Positions 42,062-51,811 of a stretch of 64,000 bases of DNA are shown one piece after another (positions within the stretch are counted from its first letter, which is position 1; every line of letters begins with the position of its first letter). The DNA lies in NCBI GenBank assembly GCA_966211765.1, contig CBIHOV010000013.1:132660-196659 (forward strand). The letters are read 5' to 3'. The stretch comes from Paraflavitalea sp966211765 (GTDB taxonomy: Bacteria; Bacteroidota; Bacteroidia; Chitinophagales; Chitinophagaceae). The position numbers were made by a program, and so were the translations under genes. The notes beneath the pieces are model-generated. The model ran no database searches and was not told where the DNA came from. It was given only the letters and a program-made list of their open reading frames with translations.

Positions 42062-43120
42062 CTATCTAACTGCATTCCCTAGCAGACTATTGTATACTGT
42101 GTCAAGTGAATTAATATAATAATCAGATGAATATTCCTTTTCAATGGTAGCCCTGGCATTCCTTCCTACTTCTGCCTGTTTGGCCGGGTTGGAGAGTACG
42201 GCAGCTAAGGAACGGGCAAGGTCTTCAGAGGATCTCTGTTGTGCAAGAAAGCCATTCTCATTATGAACCACCACTTTTTTGAATGCCTCCACATCAGAAA
42301 CGACTACCGATTTTCCCAGTGCCATGGCTTCCAGCAGGGCCATTGGCATACCTTCTCCGTGGGAGGGGAGCAGGAAGATGTCTGAATTGTTGAGGGAATG
42401 CCATTTCTGCGCTCCCCAAACCACCCCTTTGTATTCATAAGAATTACCCAGGTTATCAGCTAAGGCGTTCAGGAACCATTTTTCGTCGGGTCCCGAACCG
42501 TACACTTCCAGTTTAAAAGGTAGTTGCTGCTCCTTTATAGCTTTCAATGCTTCTACAATTTCCTTCAGGCCCTTAGGCAAATGGAGGCGACCGAAATAAA
42601 TGATCCTGTTATAAGTGGGATGGTTGTCGGGGAAGGAGGGGATTTCATGTAAATCAATGCAGTTGCGCAGTATTATTATTCTATCGGGTGATACGTTGTA
42701 CAATTCCTGGATAGATTCCTTTTCAGCTTCGTTGAGGACAATGAGCAGGCTGGCATTTGCAACTATCCATTTTACCATAAAAGAATCACTTTTTTGGTAG
42801 GCCAGTACACCGCCGTGCAGGTGGACTATAAAAGGGATCTTTTTTCTTTTAGCGAGGTACAGGTAAATGAATTCCCTGGTCACGGACTTCTTATCAAAAG
42901 CGAAATGAAAATGAATCAGATCAAAATGGTCGTTTTTCAGGGTTTGCCTGAACTTTTTTACCTTCTGTAAATAAGTGACGGCTTTATTCTTAGTTCCAAG
43001 GTCCCGGTCAAAAAAAACTGTTTTGTGCGGCACATTATTCAGGATCATATTTATCACCGTAACAATACCTCCCAGTGATTGGGCGGGATCATTATTGGGG
43101 CCGGTCATCAGGATTTTCAT
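42062..43120 (-). CDS. GT4-family glycosyltransferase
   Basis: 352 residues, GT-B fold. The N-terminal half begins MKILMTGPNNDPAQSLGGIVTV and contains FIVHLHGGVLAY. The donor half has IIYFGRLHLPKGLKEIVEAL and the E-x7-E motif in SHGEGMPMALLEAMALG, which binds the nucleotide sugar with retention of configuration. It lies 2 bp before an acyltransferase gene and 4 bp after another. The sugar specificity is not predictable. Confidence 0.92.
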   Translation of the reverse strand: MKILMTGPNNDPAQSLGGIVTVINMILNNVPHKTVFFDRDLGTKNKAVTYLQKVKKFRQTLKNDHFDLIHFHFAFDKKSVTREFIYLYLAKRKKIPFIVHLHGGVLAYQKSDSFMVKWIVANASLLIVLNEAEKESIQELYNVSPDRIIILRNCIDLHEIPSFPDNHPTYNRIIYFGRLHLPKGLKEIVEALKAIKEQQLPFKLEVYGSGPDEKWFLNALADNLGNSYEYKGVVWGAQKWHSLNNSDIFLLPSHGEGMPMALLEAMALGKSVVVSDVEAFKKVVVHNENGFLAQQRSSEDLARSLAAVLSNPAKQAEVGRNARATIEKEYSSDYYINSLDTVYNSLLGNAVR

Positions 43121-43124
43121 TTTG

Positions 43125-43733
43125 CTATTGTTGTTTAACGGCGTTTTCAGATAGGGTAGTGGTGGCCAGGTTACTAAAGTCGGTTATCACCTTTCCATAC
43201 AAGCTTGTTTCGTGCTTGATCAATTCTTCTTTTGTACCCCTGTAACGGATATGTTTTGCCGGTACGCCTCCTGCAATAGAATAAGGCATAATATCTTTAT
43301 TTACTACGGCTCCGGCGGCTACAATGGCCCCGCGGCCGATGGTAACACCCTTCAGCAGGGTAGCGCCGGCGCCTATCCACACATCGGCTTCAATTTTGAC
43401 GGGCATATCTTCCCAGGGCTGTTTTTCACGGATATCTGCAATGTAGCGGCCTCTGAGGTCTACGGGATGTTCTCCTGTAATGATGGTAACATTAGGACCC
43501 ATGATGACCTTGTCGGCTATTTCAATATTTGCCACGCCACAGATAAAACAAGCAAAAGGACCTATATAAACGTCATTTCCTACTATGATATTCCAATAGT
43601 GGATATCTGAGTTGAAAGGGAAAAAACGTACATTTTTACCTGCACGGGAAAACAGGCGTATATAGAACTTGCGGCCGGCATAATTAACCGCCTTTTTCAG
43701 GTATTGTACGATTTTGAATAATGCTCTTATCAT
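43125..43733 (-). CDS. Hexapeptide-repeat acyltransferase (WcaF/CatB-like)
   Basis: 202 residues. An N-terminal basic helix (about 1-30) precedes the beta-helix: DIHYWNIIVGNDVYIGPFACF, VIMGPNVTIITGEHPVDLRG (catalytic-type His in GEHPVD), DVWIGAGATLLKGVTIGRGAIVAAGAV and a closing SIAGGVPAKHIRYRG. The pattern fits colanic-acid WcaF and related O-acetyltransferases. Location is the cytoplasm. It is tightly packed between two GT4 genes (9 bp and 4 bp gaps). Confidence 0.9.
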   Translation of the reverse strand: MIRALFKIVQYLKKAVNYAGRKFYIRLFSRAGKNVRFFPFNSDIHYWNIIVGNDVYIGPFACFICGVANIEIADKVIMGPNVTIITGEHPVDLRGRYIADIREKQPWEDMPVKIEADVWIGAGATLLKGVTIGRGAIVAAGAVVNKDIMPYSIAGGVPAKHIRYRGTKEELIKHETSLYGKVITDFSNLATTTLSENAVKQQ

Positions 43734-43742
43734 AAATGATGT

Positions 43743-44966
43743 TTATGCAGCGCCTGCACCCTGCCTGTTGTAATTGCTGAAAAAATCATTGATCCTTTTT
43801 TCCAAAACTTCCCAGGAAAAGTTATTTACGAGGAACTCATAATTTGCTTTACCCATGGCTTTCCTTTTATCCGGGGCTGCCATCAGCCCGGTGAGTTCCT
43901 TTGTTAATTGTTCTATGATCTTATCTTCTGATTGAATATTTATTTTAATGGCTCCATCATCGGGGCACATATATTTGGGGCCGCCGTTATTTATGGTAAG
44001 GATGGGAAGGGAGTACAGCATGGCTTCGAGCAACACGTTGCCGCTTGCTTCTGTTAAGGAAGGAAAGCAGAAAATGTCGGCCTGCCTGTAATGCTCAAAT
44101 ACATCAATCCTGTTCATATTGCCATGGAAGATGACCATTTCACCCAGTCCATGTTGTGCTACTATATTTTTGAGGTTGTCCCTTTCGCCGCCATCACCAA
44201 TGAGGTGCAGTACAAGATTGGCTTTGCCCTTTAAAGGAATGAGGGATTTGATCAGTAATTCGGCTCCTTTATACCTTACCAGCTTTCCCACATACAGCAG
44301 GTTAATGGTGTCGGATCTTTTAGGAGCTGCGGCAATGTCGCGGTCTGCGATATTGATGCCGGTATCCAATATGGTAGTCATTTTGTGCTCATATTGGGGG
44401 GGTAATACTTCGCGCAGGTAATCGAGTGTGATGAGCAGTTTGGCGCTGTTCTTCAGTTGCCGGCTGAAAGGCGGTATGCGCAGCAGCCAGCGGTCAAGTA
44501 CCCTGAGCTTGTTGAGCTTTGGTTCTTTTTTGAAATAAGATTGCAGTTCTTTGGGTATCTGCAGTCCGCCGCCGATAGGGCCTACCACTAAAGGTTTGCC
44601 TAGTTTATGCAGGGAAGTAAAATACCTGAAGCTGGAGGGTGTTTTCTTTAGTATGACATCGGTCCAGTCGAGGATGGCCTGGTTTTTCCGAACGTATTTA
44701 TAACTTTTGCTGTTGAAACTGAAATATCCGGGGTAGAGCTGCATCTTTCTCTTTTTCTCCAGCCAGTAGGGGATATCAAAGCCAATAATTTCAAGGTTAT
44801 GTGGCAATGGGTTGAAATACTTATGCAGGGCATCAGCGCAACTGCGGTTGGTGAGCAGTTTTACATTATGGGATCTTAATAATATCTCCAACCATTTAAC
44901 AGCGGTATACGATTCGGAACTTTCGGTGGGGTTACAGAAATAAGCTGAGTATAAAATATTGGCCAT
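43743..44966 (-). CDS. GT4-family glycosyltransferase
   Basis: 407 residues with GT-B architecture. The N-terminus MANILYSAYFCNPTESSES resembles enzymes that recognise a lipid-linked oligosaccharide; GPIGGGLQIPKEL follows. The donor half contains LLYVGKLVRYKGAELLIKSL, VIFHGNMNRIDVFEHYRQADIF, and the E-x7-E motif in LTEASGNVLLEAMLYSLP. It is one of three clear GT4 enzymes in this operon and probably adds one sugar of the repeat unit. Confidence 0.91.
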   Translation of the reverse strand: MANILYSAYFCNPTESSESYTAVKWLEILLRSHNVKLLTNRSCADALHKYFNPLPHNLEIIGFDIPYWLEKKRKMQLYPGYFSFNSKSYKYVRKNQAILDWTDVILKKTPSSFRYFTSLHKLGKPLVVGPIGGGLQIPKELQSYFKKEPKLNKLRVLDRWLLRIPPFSRQLKNSAKLLITLDYLREVLPPQYEHKMTTILDTGINIADRDIAAAPKRSDTINLLYVGKLVRYKGAELLIKSLIPLKGKANLVLHLIGDGGERDNLKNIVAQHGLGEMVIFHGNMNRIDVFEHYRQADIFCFPSLTEASGNVLLEAMLYSLPILTINNGGPKYMCPDDGAIKINIQSEDKIIEQLTKELTGLMAAPDKRKAMGKANYEFLVNNFSWEVLEKRINDFFSNYNRQGAGAA

Positions 44967-44977
44967 GGGTAATATGA

Positions 44978-46135
44978 TTATAATTGATTAAGGAAGTCAT
45001 TGGTCAACTGTCCGTAGGTAGCATAATTGAAGGTCAGTTCTCCTAATTTCCTTCCTGCTCTGCCTACAGTGCTGGCCAGTTGTTTATCATTGGCCGCCAG
45101 GCTCATCAGGTTGGCATAGGCCTCCTCTGTATAATCTGCCGCAATGAATGCGTTTTTTTTATGTTCAAAATAGTGTTCTATTTCCCCGATATTACCGGTT
45201 ATGATGGGCCTTCCGCTGGAAAGGTATTCTCCGATCTTATGAGAGAACCGCGCTTTATCCTGGTTATCCGGACGTAAGGGGATGAGCAAGGCAAGTGCGT
45301 ATTGATATCCTTCCATGAGCTTCTCAAATGGAAGTTTTTGTTCAATGATCACATTGGCCTGGAGCCCCTCACGGGTAACGAGGTTTTCTACCTCTTTGAT
45401 CAAATGCGCCGGGCCACTTAGTACCAGCCTCAGTTTTTGACGATGCCCCCTGCTTACAAAAATGGAATAGCTCTTAACGATGAATTGTATTACAGAGAAA
45501 TATCCTGCGGTTCCGCAATACATAAAATATTCTGCGCTTTCTTCTTTAATATCATAATTCACTGGCTTGAGGGATTCGAAGTCGGCCAGGATGGGGACCT
45601 TGAGCATTGGCTTTTTGAAACGAGATACTTTTTGCTCAATAAGTCTGCTGATGGGGAAAATTCCCTTCACGAAATAGCCAAAGGAGTAATCGAATACAAA
45701 AAAGTCAAACCGCTTTAGCGGGGTTATTTCCGGAAAATAAAGATGCCATTCTGTTATTGTTACAACCGTTTTATAGTTTAATCTTTTGGCAAAGAGCACA
45801 TACAGGAGGAAGAACGGGAAGTAATTGTGCTCCATGATGAGCACATTGGGAGAGGTATTGCTCCGTTTTTCTTTGAGCAACCGGTAAATAGACCGGATGT
45901 TCTTCAGCAATGAAAGTTTCCCGTTCTTAGGGAAAATATGGTACTCAATTCCATGCCGCACACCTGTTTGCCCGGAAGCGGGGAGTCCGGACAGGCCAAA
46001 TGGGGAATTGATAATGGACACTTTATCAGTATGGTTCAGCAAACCTCTTGCGATCAATTCATTTTTTGAATTGGTTGCAGTAAATTTTGCCGGATAATTA
46101 TCTGTTGCCCCTAAAAAGATTACGTTTTGGCTCAT
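44978..46135 (-). CDS. Glycosyltransferase, GT-B (GT4-like)
   Basis: 385 residues. The N-terminal half includes LLNHTDKVSIINSPFG and the hydrophobic VLIMEHNYFPFFLLYVLF. The donor half shows EYFMYCGTAGYFSVIQFIVKS and LIPLRPDNQDKARFSHKIGEYLSSGRPIIT, where HKIGEYLSSGRP takes the place of the usual E-x7-E stretch. This identifies it as a GT-B transferase of polysaccharide loci. It sits 25 bp after a hexapeptide acyltransferase gene and 11 bp before another GT4 gene. Confidence 0.86.
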   Translation of the reverse strand: MSQNVIFLGATDNYPAKFTATNSKNELIARGLLNHTDKVSIINSPFGLSGLPASGQTGVRHGIEYHIFPKNGKLSLLKNIRSIYRLLKEKRSNTSPNVLIMEHNYFPFFLLYVLFAKRLNYKTVVTITEWHLYFPEITPLKRFDFFVFDYSFGYFVKGIFPISRLIEQKVSRFKKPMLKVPILADFESLKPVNYDIKEESAEYFMYCGTAGYFSVIQFIVKSYSIFVSRGHRQKLRLVLSGPAHLIKEVENLVTREGLQANVIIEQKLPFEKLMEGYQYALALLIPLRPDNQDKARFSHKIGEYLSSGRPIITGNIGEIEHYFEHKKNAFIAADYTEEAYANLMSLAANDKQLASTVGRAGRKLGELTFNYATYGQLTNDFLNQL

Positions 46136-46160
46136 TGTTAAAATCTTTTTTACTGTTGCC

Positions 46161-46751
46161 TTATAATTGTCTGATCACTTTACACGGATTTCCTGCTGCA
46201 ATAACATTGGCCGGGATGCTTTTTGTTACCACACTGTTGGCCCCTATAACGGTATTGGCGCCAATAGTTACTCCTTTTAAAACAACGCTATTAACTCCCA
46301 GCCATACATTGTCTTCGATCACTACATCGCTGGGTGTACCACTCCTGGGGTCATCCAGGTGCCAGTCTGAATCGGTAATGAGTGTATTGGCGCCACAGCG
46401 CACATTGTTGCCCAGGGTAATGCTTTTAAAAGCGCCGATGACTGTTCCGCTAAAACCGCAATCGTTGCCAATCCTGATGGTTGCTTTGTAATCCGAACCC
46501 AGCGTGGAGATCATGCAGGGGCGGTTGATGCCAATCAGGTTGGAGGTAGGGGTGGAGAAAAAAGTACAATTGTTGGCTATTGAAATAGTGGTTCCCGGGT
46601 AGCGTTTGAAATGGCACTTACCCAGAAAGACGGCATTCTTTCCCAACTGTACGCCCCACCATTGTGCCGATAGGAGGTTTCTTTTGCCTGCAAGCCTGGC
46701 GAGCTTGCTGCAGAAGACATTGGCTGTATGGGACAAACTTCTAAACTTCAT
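46161..46751 (-). CDS. Hexapeptide-repeat acyltransferase
   Basis: 196 residues. The beta-helix begins near residue 45 (GVQLGKNAVFLGKCHFKRYPG) and contains GNDCGFSGTVIGAFKSITLGNNVRCGANTLI, the histidine segment DSDWHLDDPRSG, VWLGVNSVVLKGVTIGANTVIGANSVV and ends NPCKVIRQL. A sugar O-acetyl- or N-acyltransferase is expected. Its ATG overlaps the end of the polymerase gene by 11 bp, indicating translational coupling. Confidence 0.9.
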   Translation of the reverse strand: MKFRSLSHTANVFCSKLARLAGKRNLLSAQWWGVQLGKNAVFLGKCHFKRYPGTTISIANNCTFFSTPTSNLIGINRPCMISTLGSDYKATIRIGNDCGFSGTVIGAFKSITLGNNVRCGANTLITDSDWHLDDPRSGTPSDVVIEDNVWLGVNSVVLKGVTIGANTVIGANSVVTKSIPANVIAAGNPCKVIRQL

Positions 46752-48051
46752 ACTGCGGTTCTGTTATTTGATTGGCTGGTGAAATAGATGTTTCTGGTAC
46801 TTTAAATTGTTCATAGTACTTGTTATAGTCCAGGCATAAAAGCAGCACCGGGATATTGAGGTTGAGGTGAACCAGTGTAAGGTTGGCAACAACCAATCCC
46901 ATCATGCCCCAGTAAGGGCCCCAGTAATCGAGTTTCCTGGCTGTATTGCGCAATTTTTTCATGAGGCAATACAGGAAAAAAAGGAAGGGTAGTGTACCCA
47001 ACATGCCATACCAATAGAATAGTGACAGGTAGCCTACGTGTATTTGTGAAGAGCGGCCTTTTAATAGGGTGGCCAGTTCCTTATCGCCGGTTGCTCCTTC
47101 GCCCCAGCTAAGGTTGCCCTTGCCTACTACGGGATTGTCGGGATATACTTTGCCAAATATCTCGAAGGCCAGTAAGCGGGTGGAGGCGGCTCCTTCTTTT
47201 AATCCACCACGGTTGGTTTCCAATAACCTTTCTGCTACCAGTTCATCGATGTTAAAACCAAAGTACCCCAATACCCAGGATGTTGCAATGCTGACAACGA
47301 CGATCATCAGGGCGAGTTTGAATACCTGTACAATGCTGGTTTTTCTAAGGTTGAATTTGGTAAATAGTGTAATGAACAGGTTGATCAGGATCCAGCGGGA
47401 TTTGTTGATCAGTGAAAAAATGGCGCCTGCCACGTAGTATATCATGGCAGGTTTATTTCTTTTTAGGTTTTCTGCTATTATGATGCTGAGAATGGGGATT
47501 ACGGTAAGGCCTGCATAAATGGTGCCGCCGAGGTAGGAGTAGATAGAGCTGAACCTGCGCTCCATTTCTTCTGCGGCTTCTACGGTTTCGAGGGAGTGGG
47601 GATTGAGCAGGAAGTTATAATCAACGGTTTGTTGTATTAAGATGACGACTACGGAGATCCAGAAAAGTACTTTGAGGAAGCCGGTAAGTTTTTTTATATA
47701 GGTTTTAGTAAACCAGGTATTCTCAATGACCAGGGCGGCGAGGAAACCAAATAAAACCTGGTTCTTGAAAAGGTAGGTGAAGGTGAAGCTTTTTCCGGCA
47801 AAGTAGACGTCGGAGAAAATGGTGTATACGGTGAACAAGGCCAGGTAACGGAGGTAATAAGGAAACCTGATGCCTCCGCTTTTATAGGATTCAAGCACAA
47901 GGATGGTTGCGGTGGCAGCTATCAGTGCATTAAATACATAGGTGCCGCTTTTCACGGAGGTGAAAGTTACAATGAAGTAACTTATGGCCGGTGACAGCGC
48001 TATTGTGATGAGCAACAGGAGAAAGATTCTATTTGCCGGTGTGTTTCTCAA
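46741..48051 (-). CDS. Wzy-type polysaccharide polymerase / O-antigen ligase-like membrane protein
   Basis: 436 residues with about ten to eleven transmembrane helices and a large extracytoplasmic loop (about 265-335, including ETNRGGLKEGAASTRLLAF and VVGKGNLSWGEGATGD). This architecture is typical of Wzy polymerases and O-antigen ligases, which are poorly conserved in sequence. Its place between flippase and transferase genes supports a polymerase role in joining repeat units in the periplasm. The frame has no ATG near the N-terminus; TTG 48051, 15 bp after the preceding stop, is the likely start. Confidence 0.82.
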   Translation of the reverse strand: MRNTPANRIFLLLLITIALSPAISYFIVTFTSVKSGTYVFNALIAATATILVLESYKSGGIRFPYYLRYLALFTVYTIFSDVYFAGKSFTFTYLFKNQVLFGFLAALVIENTWFTKTYIKKLTGFLKVLFWISVVVILIQQTVDYNFLLNPHSLETVEAAEEMERRFSSIYSYLGGTIYAGLTVIPILSIIIAENLKRNKPAMIYYVAGAIFSLINKSRWILINLFITLFTKFNLRKTSIVQVFKLALMIVVVSIATSWVLGYFGFNIDELVAERLLETNRGGLKEGAASTRLLAFEIFGKVYPDNPVVGKGNLSWGEGATGDKELATLLKGRSSQIHVGYLSLFYWYGMLGTLPFLFFLYCLMKKLRNTARKLDYWGPYWGMMGLVVANLTLVHLNLNIPVLLLCLDYNKYYEQFKVPETSISPANQITEPQYEV

Positions 48052-48066
48052 GGCACATGAATAGTT

Positions 48067-49329
48067 TTAAGCATTGGTTATTGTTATTGACCGGTAGATA
48101 TTTACCAGGTCGTTGGTTATTGTTTCCGGATTGTGCCGCTGCAGGGATGTTTTTCTTGCATTCTCACCATATTGTTTTGCCTGGCTGAACGCTTTGGATA
48201 GTTCGGTAATAGCTCCTGCCAGTGAATAGGGGTCACCATCCTGCACAAGGAGGCCTTCTTTCCCGTTTTCGAGCAGGGAAGCTGTACCACCTGAATAGCT
48301 GGCAACAACGGGCATGCCCATCATTAGTGCCTCACAGAGGCTATTGGGACTATTCTCAATATGGCTTACCTGGCAATAGATGTCGGCTTCTGTCAGCAGC
48401 TGCACAATCTCTTTTTCGCCTTTAGGGCCCAGGAGTTTTATGTGCAGCTTATTGTAATCGGCCTTTAGCCATTTGCCGGAAGTCTTCACGATCAGGTTTT
48501 GCCCATTCAGACCTACTACCAGCCATTCGAAAGAGAGTGTACCGGCATTGGCAAGCACCCTGGCGGTTTTGATAATGGTTTCAAAGCCCTTGTACAGCAC
48601 ATCGCTGGAAATGGTAATGATCCTGAGGGTTTGGGAGAAACTGGTTTTGGTCCAGGTGTTCTTATAAAAAGGTTCTCTTAATATTTCATTGTTCTTGTAG
48701 TAGGTGCTTTGCGGCGCCAGTACGCTTGTAACGCGCTTATCCCAATCGGTGCGACCAATTATATGTTTGGCATGGGTAAGGATCTTTTGCTCCCTGGCTA
48801 CCCATTTCTGAAGGTCGAGGTATTGCCAGAAAGCGGTGTTGAGCTTTATTTTTTCGATGAGGCCTTCATGTCTTTGGGCAGTGCGGGCAGGAACGCCGGC
48901 AAAGAATTTTTCGCTGTAAGGCTGTATGGCCCCCTGAATAGATATTACAACAGGAACCTGGGTATGGTACTGGATCAAACCGAAGTTGTTCTCTGTTCCA
49001 TGTACATGTATGAGATCGGGTTTCACTTCTTCCACTACTTTCAGCATCTGGGCCAGGTCATGCTGATCATTATAGGTTTTGTTGAATAATTTATTGAAGT
49101 ACCTGGTGGTTTTTGACCCGATACTTTTTCTGTATAAAGGATAGAATGCTGTGTTGTTGTGTGTAAAAGGCGCTATCTGTTTTCCGGTGTAAAATGCGAT
49201 GCTTAACTGCACTTCGCCCTTGATGTGCAGCGCTTTTTCCAGGGAGGTAAGCCATCCACCCCGGTGGCTATCCTGCCCCAACTTCTCTGCCGCTGAACAA
49301 GGCGTATTTGTAAACCAAAGTATTTTCAT
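48067..49329 (-). CDS. GT4-family glycosyltransferase
   Basis: 420 residues. The N-terminus MKILWFTNTPCSAAEKLGQ is followed by DLIHVHGTENNFGLIQ and VVISIQGAIQPYSEKF, which resemble transferases in capsule loci. The donor half includes ISSDVLYKGFETIIKTARVL and the E-x7-E motif ENSPNSLCEALMMGMP. It is cytoplasmic or loosely membrane-bound. It is located 36 bp after the SGNH-like gene and 15 bp before the polymerase gene. Confidence 0.91.
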   Translation of the reverse strand: MKILWFTNTPCSAAEKLGQDSHRGGWLTSLEKALHIKGEVQLSIAFYTGKQIAPFTHNNTAFYPLYRKSIGSKTTRYFNKLFNKTYNDQHDLAQMLKVVEEVKPDLIHVHGTENNFGLIQYHTQVPVVISIQGAIQPYSEKFFAGVPARTAQRHEGLIEKIKLNTAFWQYLDLQKWVAREQKILTHAKHIIGRTDWDKRVTSVLAPQSTYYKNNEILREPFYKNTWTKTSFSQTLRIITISSDVLYKGFETIIKTARVLANAGTLSFEWLVVGLNGQNLIVKTSGKWLKADYNKLHIKLLGPKGEKEIVQLLTEADIYCQVSHIENSPNSLCEALMMGMPVVASYSGGTASLLENGKEGLLVQDGDPYSLAGAITELSKAFSQAKQYGENARKTSLQRHNPETITNDLVNIYRSITITNA

Positions 49330-49365
49330 GATGCCACAAATTGAAACTTCACTTTTTGTATATAA

Positions 49366-50298
49366 TTATTTTATTTCCTGCTTTATGCGACCAGCTATCA
49401 CCTTAGAAAAATACTTTGCCCCTTCATCGTTGAGATGGGCACGATCGGCAAACCAATTTCTGTGCTGCTGAAAAGAAGTATCGCGGCTATAATCGAACCA
49501 CTCCACCTGCTGGCGCTGGCAAATTTCCCGGGCGAGCTCAATCGTTTGGGAATTTTTGTATTGATAATAAACAGGGGATACCACCACCACTACTTTGCTG
49601 CCTGCAGCTTTGGCTGAGGTAATAAAGTTGCTAAAGCTTTGCACCAGCTGGCTATCACATTTCTCGCGTATATTGTATTCTTTGATCTCTTTGGTGTGTA
49701 CGGTTTTTAAAGGGACATAGCCGTTCAGGTCGAGCTTTCTTTCTTTATTCATTTCTGTATTGCCGACGGCAATTTTGAATACCAATGAATTGAACGGATA
49801 AACAGCTGACTGTAGTTTTAGCTTCTCAAAGGGGCTTCTCAGTTCAACAATGTCACGGATCTCTTCATGGGTTTTATAATAGGGCAGGAGTGCAGATAGC
49901 CGGTCATAATTTTCCGGGGTTTCGTTGAATGTATAGATATCCAGGTCGAGTACAATGACCTTGGGTGTATACCTCTTTAAGATGCTTTTAAGTACTGCGG
50001 TATTGTAGAGAATAAAGTTGCCGTCCCTGCCAGTATTATAAGTGCTCATGCCAAGTTCTGCTGCTATTACGGTGGGGTGGTAATGGTGATTAGCCCTGGA
50101 TGAACCAAAGATGAGCGCTTCGCTGTTGGTAACTTCCATGGCATAGGTGGTGCGGTAAAGGAGGCCGGACTGTTGTTTGAAATACCAATATCGCAGGGTA
50201 TTGCCCAGGAGGATATCTCCACCAACGATGATGATGATCAAAACAGCCAGTTTATATAAGAGGCGACCTTTGTTATTGTTCAGCGCTTGCATACTCAT
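49366..50298 (-). CDS. SGNH-hydrolase-like membrane-anchored protein paired with an MBOAT acyltransferase
   Basis: 310 residues. One N-terminal transmembrane helix (about 13-33) anchors a periplasmic domain with GSSRANHHYHP (GSSR at 65-68, possible catalytic Ser) and the C-terminal D-x-x-H motif in ADRAHLNDEG (D285, H288). This is the pattern of AlgJ/AlgX/DltD-like partners of MBOAT enzymes that finish O-acetylation of exported polysaccharides. Its start codon overlaps the stop of the MBOAT gene (TAATG), so the pair is translationally coupled. Confidence 0.83.
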   Translation of the reverse strand: MSMQALNNNKGRLLYKLAVLIIIIVGGDILLGNTLRYWYFKQQSGLLYRTTYAMEVTNSEALIFGSSRANHHYHPTVIAAELGMSTYNTGRDGNFILYNTAVLKSILKRYTPKVIVLDLDIYTFNETPENYDRLSALLPYYKTHEEIRDIVELRSPFEKLKLQSAVYPFNSLVFKIAVGNTEMNKERKLDLNGYVPLKTVHTKEIKEYNIREKCDSQLVQSFSNFITSAKAAGSKVVVVVSPVYYQYKNSQTIELAREICQRQQVEWFDYSRDTSFQQHRNWFADRAHLNDEGAKYFSKVIAGRIKQEIK

Positions 50299-51716
50299 TA
50301 GAATTGGAAATAGATAAATTGGCCACCATCAAATACCCCGATGAGGAGTATGAGTAATATAATAGTGGCATAGGTTACATTTCTTATTACAACATTCTTA
50401 TTGTTGATCAGTATATTTTTGTTGACAAAGAACTCGTTCTGCCAGTCATAGAGGAAGAGTATTGCTATTCCGGTGAGGGAGAACAGGAGTTGAGAGGGGT
50501 CAGACAAATAAGGTTTACCACTGGTGGTGAAGATCTTTTGTACAATTAATAGGGCATCATGCATGCTGTTGGCCCTGAAGAAGATCCAGGCAAAGCTGAT
50601 AAGCAGGAAGGTGATGAGGGAAGCTGCCAGCCGCGGCAGTTTGATGCGGCTGATGAAACCACCTTTTTTGCGTGCTTCATTGATCAGGCGTTCCGTCACC
50701 ATGTACAATCCGTTCAAAGCACCCCAAATAATAAAAGTCCAGCTGGCTCCGTGCCACAGGCCGCTCACCATAAAAGTGAGAAACAGGTTGAAGCAATTTC
50801 TGGGAATGGAAACCCTGCTGCCTCCCAGGGGAATATAGAGGTAATCCTGGAACCAGGTTGATAGGGATATATGCCATCTTTTCCAGAAAGCTGCCGGAGA
50901 CGTAGCGAGGTAAGGGCGCCTGAAATTTTGCATCAGATCGAAGCCCATTACTTTGGCGCACCCCAGGGCAATGGTGGAGTAACCTGCAAAATCACAATAG
51001 ATCTGGATGGCAAAAAAGAAAGTAGCCATCAGGAGGCTACTGCCATTGTGGTCGGCCGGGTTGTTGTAAACAGCATCTACGTAGATGGAAAGCCGGTCGG
51101 CCACTACCACCTTCATAAAAAATCCCCACAGCAAGAGTTTACAGCCTTCTATGAACTTTGTATAGTCGAACTTATGGTATTCATGAAACTGGTGGAGTAC
51201 ATTTTGAGGTCTTTCTATTGGCCCGGCTACCAGCTGGGGATAGAACATTACATACAATGAATAGATGCCAAAATGCTTTTCAGCTTTCTGGTTGCCCCGG
51301 TACACTTCGATGGTGTAGCTCATGGCCTGAAAAGTATGGAAGGATAAGCCAATAGGAAGCAGGATAGAGAGGTAGGGGATATTGTTCACAACACCCAAAG
51401 ACTGGCAAAGTATTGAGATGTTCTCATTGATAAAGTTGTAATATTTGAATACAGCCAGTACGCCGATATTGGCTACCAGGCTACAAATAAGGAATAGCTT
51501 TCTTCGCTTGCCGCTTGCCTTTTCGATCAGGATACCCGCATAATAGTCAACTACAATTGTAAAGCCCAGGATCAGTATATAGATTGGCACAAATGCCATA
51601 TAGAAATAGCAGCTGCTTGCCAGGAGCCATAACCACCTGAACCGATGCGGCAGCAGGAAGTACAGCAGGGTGACAAGGGGGAAAAAGATAAGGAATTCAA
51701 AGGAATTGAATAGCAT
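50298..51716 (-). CDS. MBOAT-family membrane-bound O-acyltransferase (AlgI-like)
   Basis: 472 residues from ATG 51716 (MLFNSFEFLIFFPLV). About eleven transmembrane helices; YYAGILIEKASGKRRK, PQLVAGPIERPQN, FWKRWHISLSTWFQDYLYIPLGG and the catalytic histidine H322 in GLWHGASW are family hallmarks. In the alginate system the homologue moves acetyl groups across the inner membrane for modification of the growing polymer. The downstream SGNH-like gene supplies the probable periplasmic partner. Confidence 0.95.
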   Translation of the reverse strand: MLFNSFEFLIFFPLVTLLYFLLPHRFRWLWLLASSCYFYMAFVPIYILILGFTIVVDYYAGILIEKASGKRRKLFLICSLVANIGVLAVFKYYNFINENISILCQSLGVVNNIPYLSILLPIGLSFHTFQAMSYTIEVYRGNQKAEKHFGIYSLYVMFYPQLVAGPIERPQNVLHQFHEYHKFDYTKFIEGCKLLLWGFFMKVVVADRLSIYVDAVYNNPADHNGSSLLMATFFFAIQIYCDFAGYSTIALGCAKVMGFDLMQNFRRPYLATSPAAFWKRWHISLSTWFQDYLYIPLGGSRVSIPRNCFNLFLTFMVSGLWHGASWTFIIWGALNGLYMVTERLINEARKKGGFISRIKLPRLAASLITFLLISFAWIFFRANSMHDALLIVQKIFTTSGKPYLSDPSQLLFSLTGIAILFLYDWQNEFFVNKNILINNKNVVIRNVTYATIILLILLIGVFDGGQFIYFQF

Positions 51717-51811
51717 AGTTAATTGGTTAAGGGGTATAGTGGTTAGCAATTCTTACTAACCAGTTCATTTGAGCTACTCGTTTATTTTAATTGTTAACAA
51801 ATTGAGATCGT

